Shown here piece after piece: positions 1 through 5,786 of a stretch of DNA of 5,786 nt. The first letter of the stretch is position 1. Each line of letters begins with the position of its first letter. Source of the stretch: CAYQDF01 sp964416175 (GTDB lineage: Bacteria > Chloroflexota > Anaerolineae > Anaerolineales > UBA4823). The notes under the pieces were generated by a model. That model made no database searches, was not told the origin of the DNA, and saw only the letters and a list, made by a program, of their open reading frames with translations. The position numbers were made by a program, and so were the translations under genes. The DNA is taken from assembly GCA_964416175.1 (NCBI GenBank), contig CAYQDF010000172.1, positions 1 to 5,786 on the forward strand, written 5' to 3'.

Positions 1-455
1 GCCCAGAAGATGCTCAAATGTCCATAATTTGCCCTGTCTGATAGCACGGTCTGGATCACAGGCCGCAGAGGTGCACCACCGATGCCCCCGCCAATCACCA
101 GTAAATTTTTTCCCATAAATTTATCCATCGGAAAATAGTTTCCCATCGGTCCTCGAACCCCAACAATGTCTCCCACTCCCAACTCATGCAATTGGGTCGT
201 GACACATCCTAAGCGCTGGATCGCGAATTCAAGCACATTCCCCCGCCCGATTGTCGAAGCGATCCCGAAGGGAGCTTCTCCTGCCCCAAAAGCAGAGAGA
301 AATGCAAATTGTCCCGGTTTATATGTGCTGAATGCATCGCTGCCCCCATCCAACAACCCAACCGAGAACATTTTTATCTCAGTAGCCAGGTCTTTCACTT
401 CAATGATCTCGGCTGGAAAAGGCAACATCGGATTATTAGTTCGGAATTGATTCAT
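1..455 (-). CDS. FAD/NAD(P)-binding reductase, sulfhydrogenase-gamma / FlxA-like, 3' end cut by window
   Basis: Partial: 151 residues and two bases are visible, and the frame is open to the left edge. It belongs to the ferredoxin-NADP reductase superfamily, in the branch of HydG, FlxA and the DHODH electron-transfer subunit. The FAD barrel shows YKPGQFAFLS (45-54), GEAPFGIAST (59-68) at the isoalloxazine-binding position, and GCVTTQLHELGVGDIVGVRG (83-102). The NAD(P) Rossmann domain begins with LLVIGGGIGGAPLRPVI (118-134). Full-length relatives are roughly 270-290 residues and often end in a Cys-rich [2Fe-2S] domain, which would lie outside. The start is ATG (455-453), preceded by GGAGAG with an 8-base spacer and one base after the upstream TAG. 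The expected role is the NAD(P)H entry or exit site of the complex (inference from the family). Its truncated 3' end explains why it has no stop codon here. Confidence 0.9.
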   Translation of the reverse strand, partial: MNQFRTNNPMLPFPAEIIEVKDLATEIKMFSVGLLDGGSDAFSTYKPGQFAFLSAFGAGEAPFGIASTIGRGNVLEFAIQRLGCVTTQLHELGVGDIVGVRGPMGNYFPMDKFMGKNLLVIGGGIGGAPLRPVIQTVLSDRANYGHLSIFW

Positions 456-456
456 C

Positions 457-1500
457 CTAAGCACTCTCCAGTTCGACGCCATCTCCCAGACGAGCAGCAA
501 GGTAATCCAAGACTTCAGTTATGTCGATATTTACTGGACAATACGCGATGCACCTCCCACATCCGGTGCATGCAGAAGAAGCCAGTCCATACTGCAACGG
601 AAAATAATAAAACTTGCAGAAAAACCTGTTGCGCAATCGCTCGCCGCTTGTGGCGCGCGGATTATGCCCGCCTGCTATCCGCCGGTAGCCAACACCCGTA
701 CAGCTGTCCCAACACCGGAGTCGTTCAATAGATCCTTTATTCGTTCGCTCATCTCGAACATCAAAACACCTGCAAGTTGGGCAGACATAAGCACAGATCC
801 GGCAACTTAAACACCTCTCAGCGACTTTTTGCCAATACTCATCCTCAAAAAAAGTCGGCCAGGCTTCAAGTTCGACGAGGCGGTGGATGTTACCGGGCTG
901 AACACCTGCCAGTATCTGCCTGGTCTGCACCGTGGTTTCAGGTCTCGAGTCGGGCAATTGTTCTAGGGCCTGCGCTCCTTTCTCAGTAACGATATCAACC
1001 GCGTACTCTCCATCAACTTCCGTCAGGAACAAATCTACATCTTCTGAGGAATGGGGGGATCCACCAGTGCTCGTACAGAAACAATAATCACCGAGTTCTT
1101 TGCAGGCCAGGCCGATTATTGTTGTGTTTTTTCGCCGTTCTGCATAATAAGGATCCACGGGCGCCTGACCAAGGAATACGCTGTCCAGCATGCGGATCCC
1201 CCGCGCATCACAGGGACGGACTCCGAAGAGGATCTGCCGATCCACGGGGAGCGTTTCATTGAATTCGACCTTCGGTCCAATTTTCTCGATCCGAAACAGC
1301 GATTCCGTTGGTGGAAAGAAAAATTCCTTAATTGAAAGGATTGGCCGGGAATAATCCCAGATCAGTTCAGTGCTGGATGTTAATGACCCGTATCTTATAG
1401 TGCCATCGATCCACTTTGGAGCATAGAGGGTCGCCTGCCCTATAAGGATGTCTAACCAACTTGCGATCTGCTCGCGAGTCAAACCTCCCGAAGCTAACAC
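457..1500 (-). CDS. 4Fe-4S dicluster subunit, sulfhydrogenase-beta / Flx Fe-S subunit-like
   Basis: Probable electron conduit between the FAD/NAD(P) subunit and the HdrA/MvhD part, in the cytoplasm. From the GTG at 1500 it has 347 residues. Family marks are GVRPCDARGIRMLD (93-106), IIGLACKELGDYCFCTSTGG (128-147), CLSCRICAYVCPTCRC (230-245), RCWDSC (262-267), AGGHNPR (276-282) and CTGCGRCIAYCPVNIDI (311-327). The two Cys-rich motifs should hold two [4Fe-4S] clusters. This is the pattern of HydB/AsrA-like proteins and of the Flx Fe-S subunit. The GTG at 1500 lies 7 bases after AGGAGG, so it is preferred to the TTG at 1506, which lies 1 base from it and overlaps the upstream stop. The stop is TAG (459-457), one base before the next ATG. 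It resembles the C-terminal two thirds of the preceding fusion protein in layout, which suggests ancient duplication. Confidence 0.9.
   Translation of the reverse strand: MLASGGLTREQIASWLDILIGQATLYAPKWIDGTIRYGSLTSSTELIWDYSRPILSIKEFFFPPTESLFRIEKIGPKVEFNETLPVDRQILFGVRPCDARGIRMLDSVFLGQAPVDPYYAERRKNTTIIGLACKELGDYCFCTSTGGSPHSSEDVDLFLTEVDGEYAVDIVTEKGAQALEQLPDSRPETTVQTRQILAGVQPGNIHRLVELEAWPTFFEDEYWQKVAERCLSCRICAYVCPTCRCFDVRDERTNKGSIERLRCWDSCTGVGYRRIAGGHNPRATSGERLRNRFFCKFYYFPLQYGLASSACTGCGRCIAYCPVNIDITEVLDYLAARLGDGVELESA
464..469 (-). promoter_or_regulatory. Shine-Dalgarno site of the FAD/NAD(P) reductase gene
   Basis: The coding strand reads GGAGAG, 8 bases before the ATG at 455, and lies inside the last codons of the upstream gene. 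It is weaker than the two AGGAGG sites, but its spacing is normal and it supports the start chosen. Confidence 0.65.
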
Positions 1501-1502
1501 GC

Positions 1503-2933
1503 TCAATCCTCCTTCTCGCCGATCGTCGTTACCAGCGGATGGGGTATCTCCGCGAGACCTGCTGTGTACCCGAACGCTTGCTGCATCTCATTAACGAGGC
1601 ATTGGTTCAAAAGGCTGATCGGGATTCCTGCGGGGCAGACTCGTTCACACTCATTACATCCCACGCAGCGTCCTGCCAGGTGGTAAGCCCGCCCCAAGTG
1701 AAATGTCCGCTTTTCGTTCACGCGGATTCCCATGCCAACCCACAAGGAATCATCCCGTTCATAAAGACAGGTGGGACAGTTGCACATTGGACACACTTGC
1801 CGGCAAGCATAGCACCGGATGCATTGGTCAAACTGGCTCAGCCAGAATTCGAGGCGCACATCCTGGGGAAGCCTCGTAACCGCCGCGAACAAATCCGGGT
1901 CGGTCTGGTATTTCAGGCGCTCAGTCGAGGTCGGATCCAACGCGAGTCGGACGTTATCAACCTCGCCGACCAGGGTATCATAAATGAAAGGCATCCGTTG
2001 GTCGCAAGACTGGCAGCGAGCCTGAGGGCGAGCCTCGACCAGGTCATCCTTTCCGCGAAGCATACCCGAGTCAGGTCTGGGTTCCTGGACTCCTGGACAG
2101 GCTATCCCAATGATGTAGATATCTTCTCGCTGGTATCTCTGTTCTACCAGGTGGACATTAATTGCCCGGCTGTCGCAAGGTTTTACAACGATCGCGATCG
2201 GTTTATTCGATTCTGAACCTGCCTTCCTCCTGTGTTCGAACTTGGCTGGCAGGTATGCTGTCAGGTTATGAGTGCACATTTCATTCCAAACCAGCTTCTC
2301 TGTATCTTCTGGTCGATAAACGAACACCGGGCGGGTGCGTTCGCGGGGGCCAACCTCATAACCTATGACACACGTTACAGCCCCATTACTCAGCAGCTCC
2401 AGCGCCTTCTCCTGGATTATTTTCGTATAAATTTGATTAAATGAAGTCGATATGGCTGTTTGTAAGTCTTTCTCCGCATGAAGCCCCGAGAGAATGCTCC
2501 TGGCGTTTAAACGGAACTCTTCGCGGCCATCCGCTTTCCACCGAATCGGACCCAGTTCTTTCACAGATTGAGTGAACTCCTGAACGATCCGGGCAAAGCG
2601 TTCTCCTTCGGATGCAGAGACCCAATCCAGCCCCAATCGCTCTGGTTCTAAGCCAACGAAGGACATCAATGATCTCAGGATGGGTATTCGTTTCGCAGTC
2701 CGGTGATTACCGCTGTCGTAATGACATTCCCCGATGTGACAGCCTAACACCAGAACCCCATCGGCACCCTCGTCGAAAGCACGCATCACGAGCTCCGGTG
2801 AAACTCTCCCAGAACATGGCACACGGATTGGACGCAAATTCGCCGGATATTTTAAGCGCGCGATCCCCGCAGTGTCAGCGCCAGTGTAGCTGCACCAGGT
2901 ACACAAGAAACCCACGATCTTCGGTTCAAACAT
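1503..2933 (-). CDS. MvhD-type [2Fe-2S] domain fused to a two-cluster Fe-S subunit (hydrogenase iron-sulfur subunit family, FlxD-like)
   Basis: Electron-transfer subunit expected to dock on HdrA. Residues 1-130 are an MvhD/FlxD domain: CTWCSYTGAD (11-20), PCSGRVSPELV (39-49) and GCHIGECHYDSGN (64-76), giving C11, C14, C40, C65 and C70 as candidate [2Fe-2S] ligands. A linker (about 130-180) leads to a region shared with the beta-type Fe-S subunits: VVKPCDSRAINV (249-260), DIYIIGIACPGV (271-282) and CQSCDQRMPFIYDTLVGE (307-324). It ends with CIRCYACRQVCPMCNC (371-386) and CVGCNECERVCPAGIP (423-438), which could bind two [4Fe-4S] clusters. MvhD itself is only about 130-150 residues, so this is a natural fusion. 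There is no signal peptide or membrane segment. The ATG at 2933 follows AGGAGG by 8 bases; the gap after hdrA is 12 bases. In Mvh-Hdr complexes MvhD carries electrons to HdrA, and the same role is inferred here. The stop is TGA (1505-1503). Confidence 0.92.
   Translation of the reverse strand: MFEPKIVGFLCTWCSYTGADTAGIARLKYPANLRPIRVPCSGRVSPELVMRAFDEGADGVLVLGCHIGECHYDSGNHRTAKRIPILRSLMSFVGLEPERLGLDWVSASEGERFARIVQEFTQSVKELGPIRWKADGREEFRLNARSILSGLHAEKDLQTAISTSFNQIYTKIIQEKALELLSNGAVTCVIGYEVGPRERTRPVFVYRPEDTEKLVWNEMCTHNLTAYLPAKFEHRRKAGSESNKPIAIVVKPCDSRAINVHLVEQRYQREDIYIIGIACPGVQEPRPDSGMLRGKDDLVEARPQARCQSCDQRMPFIYDTLVGEVDNVRLALDPTSTERLKYQTDPDLFAAVTRLPQDVRLEFWLSQFDQCIRCYACRQVCPMCNCPTCLYERDDSLWVGMGIRVNEKRTFHLGRAYHLAGRCVGCNECERVCPAGIPISLLNQCLVNEMQQAFGYTAGLAEIPHPLVTTIGEKED
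1508..1513 (-). promoter_or_regulatory. Shine-Dalgarno site that decides the GTG start of the 4Fe-4S dicluster gene
   Basis: The coding strand reads AAGGAGG just before the TGA stop of the upstream gene. Spacing is 7 bases to the GTG at 1500 but only 1 base to the TTG at 1506. This favours GTG as the start and removes the apparent 4-base gene overlap. Confidence 0.8.
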
Positions 2934-2941
2934 GCACTGCG

Positions 2942-2947
2942 CCTCCT
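2942..2947 (-). promoter_or_regulatory. Shine-Dalgarno site of the MvhD-fusion gene
   Basis: The coding strand reads AGGAGG, 8 bases before the ATG at 2933. Its first two bases are the last two of the hdrA TAG stop, so ribosomes ending hdrA would finish on the initiation site of the next gene, consistent with translational coupling. Confidence 0.85.
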
Positions 2948-5786
2948 AAGCAAGAACTCCGGTCAATTCGGCCACAATCTGCCGGTCATCGTAATGGAGC
3001 AGGGTCACTGCCTTGTTGGGACAGGCGCCGGCACAGGTTCCACAGCCTTTACATAAGAATGCATTGACTTCTGCGAGGCCGGTATTGATGGTGATCGCCC
3101 CATAAGGACAGGCGATAGCACACTGTCCACACCCGGCGCATCTCATAGTTTCGACCACCGCAATGATCGGATCAAGCTCGATAGTGCCCTGGTCGATCAA
3201 AGATAAGGCAGCTGCCGCCGCTCCGCCAGCCTGGGCGACGCTGTCTGGGATATCCTTAGGACTCTGGCAGGCTCCGGCGAGAAAAACCCCATCGCTTACG
3301 GTCTCCACCGGTGCGAGCTTCGGATGCCGCTCCATGTAAAATCCATCCCGGCTCCTGCTAACCCCGAACAGGCTGGCGACTCTGCTGGCGTCCTCTTGCG
3401 GTTCGAATCCTGTAGCCAGGACAACCATATCGACCAATATGTGATCGGGCTGGTAATAGAAATTCTCATCCCACGTCACCAAGAGCTTCCCTGCCTTTTG
3501 CTCCACCGATTTCACCCTGCCATGGTAAAAATGGATACTCTTCTTCTTTGTCCGGTTATAAAACTCTTCGTAATCCTTCCCGAACGTCCGCATATCCCGG
3601 TAGATCTCGTGCACCTCGGCGTCTACGTAATCGTGGACCAATTGGGCGATCTTCAATGAATACATGCAGCAGGCACGCGAACAATAATCGTGAAAACGGC
3701 TGTCGCGGCTGCCAACGCAATGCAGGATTGCAACGCTTTTCGGCGGCTTACCATTCCTCAACAGTACCTTACCGTTCGTCGGCCCGCTGGAATTGATCAT
3801 TCTCTCGAATTCCATACCAGTGATCACATTCTCGAGCCTTCCGTAGCCGTACTCAGGAGCGCGAGCGGGATCAAAATCTTTGAATCCAGTTGCCAGGATG
3901 ATCGTACCCACCTTTAGATCGATGATCCGATCCTCCATCTCGTGATCAATTGCCCCTCGATCACAGGCAGCCAGGCATTCCAGGCATTCTGAACATACTC
4001 CGCAACTCAAACAACGTGCAGCTTCTCGAAGCGCTTCTTCTTCAGTTAGAGTCAAATCGACTTCCCTGAAGTTCCCCCAGCGCTCTTCAAGTGGGATTGA
4101 AGAGATCGGTATCCTTCTTTCGGGGATCGATTCGCCCTGTTCAATTTTCGCAAGGATCTCTTCTTGCGTCAGTTGGACGACGGGTAATCGTTTTGGTTCC
4201 TTGAGGCTTTCGGCGCCGTGCAAGTATCTGTCGATGTTTCTTGCCACTCGGTGGCCTTCCCCGATGGCATCAACAACGAAGAAGGTCTGCCCGCGGCGGA
4301 CATCACCTGCACAAAACACGCCCGGCATGGTCGTCATCATGTTGTCATCGGTCTGAATCCCGACGGGATAGCGGGTGTTGATGCTGCCATCGGGTGGCAG
4401 ATAAGTGAAGTCAGGTCCCTGACCGATGGCCCAGATCACAAGGTCGGCCGGTAGGATATGTCCGGACCCGGGGATCTCCTCGATATCCGGGCGTCCGCGT
4501 TTGAATCCAAAGAACTTCACCTCAACACACCGTACACCGGTGATCTTCTCATTCTCAACGATGATCTCTTTGAAGCTTCTCCCAGGGAAGACCTGCACCC
4601 CCTCCTGCTCTGCAACACCCACTTCCCATGCGAATCCAGGCATCTCGCCGCGCGATTCGAGGCACGCGATTTGTGTCCGTGCTGCCCCCAACCGGGTTAC
4701 GACGCGGGCGGTGTCCAGGGCAACATTCCCGCCCCCAAGGACCACTACCTCCTTACCAGATAGATCGATCCTTTCACCCAGGCAGACCCTGCGCAGGAAA
4801 TCCAGACTCAGCCAGTTGTCTGGATGATTAGAATTCCGGATCGGGAGCTTTTTTGCCTGGTGCGCACCAGTAGCCAGGAGGACTGCATGGAAACCCTTGT
4901 CCAGGAGGCCGGGCACATCATCGATCCGGGTATTCAAACGGATCTCCACACCCTCATCGACAATTTGCTGGATCTCCCAGTCAAGCAGCTCGGACGGCAA
5001 CCGGTGGGGAGGGATGCCTACCCGCATCATACCGCCAGCAACGGGCAGCGCATCAAATACGGTGACAGCGTGTCCCAGGCGGACGAGATCCAATGCAGCA
5101 GTTAACCCCGCGGGTCCTGCCCCGATGATCGCCACCTTCTTTCCGGTCGGCTTTGGGTTGTGGCTGAATGCGGTGCCGACGATTGACTTATCGCGCAGAC
5201 TGGGGAGCTTGTCGCGGTTGGCAAATGCCCAATCCGCAACAAACCGCTTCAACCCCATGATGTTTACGGGTTCGTCATAGGTGCCTCGGCTGCAGGCATC
5301 TTCGCAGCGATGATTGCAGACACGCCCACAAACCGAGGGGAATGGGTGTTCCCTGCGTATCGCCCAATACGCGTCTGCATACCGCCTCTGGCGGATTAAT
5401 GCGATGTATCCCTGCGCCCGTTGATCGGTCGGACAGGCCCCCCGGCATGGCGCGATCCCGCGTTTCTCGATCACATAGGCGTTAGGTACCGCTTGTGCAG
5501 AATTCCGATATGCAGCTTTGCGGGTGCTCAATCCCAGGTCGAAGAGATTTGATTTCTCAACCGGGCAAACTTCCGCACATTTGCCACAACCGGTGCATTT
5601 ACTTTCATCAATGTAACGCGCCTTCCTCCGGACGCGTACTTGAAAATTGCCGACGAAGCCAGAGACCGACTCTACTTCCGAATAAGAGAGCAGGTGGATG
5701 TTCTTGTGGCGTCCCACGGACACCATTTTTGGAGTGAGTATTCAGGCCGCACAGTCCAGCGTTGGAAAGGTCTTATACAGCTGGGC
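2946..5786 (-). CDS. hdrA: HdrA-type heterodisulfide reductase subunit A with inserted GltD-like module; selenoprotein, 5' end cut by window
   Basis: Flavin and Fe-S core subunit of a soluble Hdr complex, expected in the cytoplasm. 946 residues are visible including Sec; the N-terminal part lies beyond the right edge. Order (visible numbering): TLDC-AA-Sec-ILTPKMV (9-22), the conserved end of the HdrA N-terminal segment; a ferredoxin motif CTGCGKCAEVCP (64-75); a GltD/NfnB-like module (about 110-590) with Fe-S cysteines at 114, 118, 153, 157, 161 and 165, an FAD Rossmann motif GAGPAG (222-227), a second dinucleotide motif GGGNVALD (351-358) and CAGD (492-495); a Cys-rich motif CLSCGVCSECLECLAAC (592-608); then HdrA again with ILATGF, HCVGSRD (689-695), YCSRACCMYS (701-710) and a second ATGF; finally two C-terminal ferredoxin motifs, CAGCGQCAIACP (883-894) and CKGCGTCAGACP (912-923). 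The frame crosses one TGA (5742-5744), read here as Sec. The ATG at 5726 is an internal conserved Met with no Shine-Dalgarno site. The stop is TAG at 2948-2946. Family assignment is secure; the physiological acceptor is unknown. Confidence 0.93.
5707..5725 (-). promoter_or_regulatory. Bacterial SECIS-like stem-loop in the hdrA mRNA
   Basis: On the coding strand UGGUGUCC pairs with GGACGCCA around the loop GUG. This is eight consecutive pairs including one G-U wobble. The stem begins 17 bases after the UGA and the loop begins at base 25 after it. Known bacterial SECIS elements lie inside the reading frame just after the UGA, with a short stem and a small loop having a G in its first two bases; all of this is met. 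Its role would be to bind SelB carrying Sec-tRNA so that the UGA is read through. It overlaps the codons for MVSVGRH, including the ATG that would otherwise look like a start. No SelA, SelB, SelC or SelD gene is in the window. Confidence 0.82.
5742..5744 (-). other. In-frame UGA codon, probable selenocysteine in HdrA
   Basis: The + strand reads tca, so the coding strand reads TGA in the hdrA frame. The codons before it encode AQLYKTFPTLDCAA and those after it encode ILTPKMVSVGRH, both typical of HdrA, so frame and homology are unbroken. Family members normally have Cys here, in a CxxC motif; this gene gives CxxU. It is the only in-frame TGA in about 1,900 sense codons across the four genes, and the 476-residue gene downstream uses TGA as its stop, which argues against general recoding of UGA as Trp or Gly. 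A SECIS-like hairpin follows at the right distance. From general knowledge, HdrA is a known selenoprotein in some methanogens and some bacteria. Confidence 0.88.

Noticed and set aside
3930..5470. A stand-alone glutamate synthase small subunit gene (gltD)
   Set aside because: The GltD-like sequence is in one unbroken frame with HdrA sequence on both sides, and no glutamate synthase large subunit is present.
2946..5726. HdrA taken as a complete 926-residue protein starting at the ATG at 5726
   Set aside because: This Met falls in the conserved ILTPKMV stretch in the middle of HdrA, there is no Shine-Dalgarno site before it, it lies inside the SECIS-like hairpin, and HdrA-like codons continue upstream of it.
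166..5737. Plus-strand open frames such as 1461-2216, 2612-3067 and 4426-4827
   Set aside because: They lie opposite strongly conserved Cys-rich genes, their translations show no recognisable domain, and they have no convincing ribosome-binding sites; they are antisense shadows.
5742..5744. TGA as a nonsense mutation or sequencing error (pseudogene)
   Set aside because: It falls exactly on a Cys position known to be Sec-prone, in a CxxC motif, with a SECIS-like hairpin at the right distance, and the rest of the gene is intact. Reads should still be checked.
5742..5744. UGA recoded as Trp or Gly by an alternative genetic code
   Set aside because: Only one in-frame TGA occurs in the four genes, Trp is encoded by TGG throughout, and TGA ends the MvhD-fusion gene.
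1..5786. Origin from a methanogenic archaeon, suggested by HdrA and MvhD
   Set aside because: The SECIS-like element is inside the reading frame just after the UGA, as in bacteria, and the GltD-inserted HdrA with FlxA-like partner is a bacterial-type arrangement.
1..5786. Window begins with gcccag and ends with its reverse complement ctgggc, suggesting a terminal inverted repeat
   Set aside because: The match is six bases only, both ends lie inside conserved coding sequence, and no transposase or other mobile-element mark is present; most likely chance.

Overview
The window is a four-gene, co-directional operon read entirely on the minus strand, so transcription runs from position 5786 towards 1. 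It encodes a soluble iron-sulfur flavoprotein electron-transfer machine of the heterodisulfide reductase (Hdr) / flavin oxidoreductase (Flx, Flox) type. In transcription order it holds: (1) an HdrA cut by the right edge (5786-2946), with a complete GltD/NfnB-like FAD-NAD(P) oxidoreductase module inserted in it; (2) a 476-residue fusion of an MvhD-type [2Fe-2S] domain to an Fe-S subunit with two clusters (2933-1503); (3) a 347-residue 4Fe-4S dicluster protein of the sulfhydrogenase-beta/Flx type (1500-457); (4) the N-terminal half of an FAD/NAD(P)-binding reductase of the sulfhydrogenase-gamma/FlxA type, cut by the left edge (455-1). Spacers are 1 to 12 bases. Each of the three downstream genes has a purine-rich Shine-Dalgarno site close to the stop of the gene before it, so translation is probably coupled. 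No rRNA, tRNA, mobile element, CRISPR array, promoter or terminator is visible, and there is no gene-free stretch of 300 bases.

The main discovery is that the HdrA gene does not begin at the ATG at 5726. The same frame continues upstream through one TGA codon (5744-5742) to the window edge and encodes clear HdrA sequence on both sides of it. The TGA replaces the second Cys of the family CxxC motif (TLDC-x-x-C-ILTPKM), giving Cys-Ala-Ala-Sec. A perfect 8-bp stem (one G-U pair) with a GUG loop lies 17-35 bases after the TGA, where a bacterial SECIS element should be. HdrA is therefore very probably a selenoprotein, and a standard gene caller would truncate it.

The organism is most likely an anaerobic bacterium with selenocysteine machinery. 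The SECIS is directly downstream of the UGA, as in bacteria, whereas archaeal SECIS elements normally lie in untranslated regions; the AGGAGG sites agree. Sulfate reducers or syntrophs of the Desulfobacterota, Chloroflexota or related uncultured lineages are plausible, but the phylum cannot be fixed from the sequence.

By analogy with Flx-Hdr and Mvh-Hdr complexes (inference), the FAD/NAD(P) subunit would take electrons from NAD(P)H and pass them through the Fe-S subunits and the MvhD-type [2Fe-2S] domain to the HdrA flavin. There they could be bifurcated between ferredoxin and a second acceptor. The inserted GltD module would give HdrA a second flavin and its own NAD(P)H site. HdrB and HdrC are not in the window and could lie upstream of hdrA or elsewhere.
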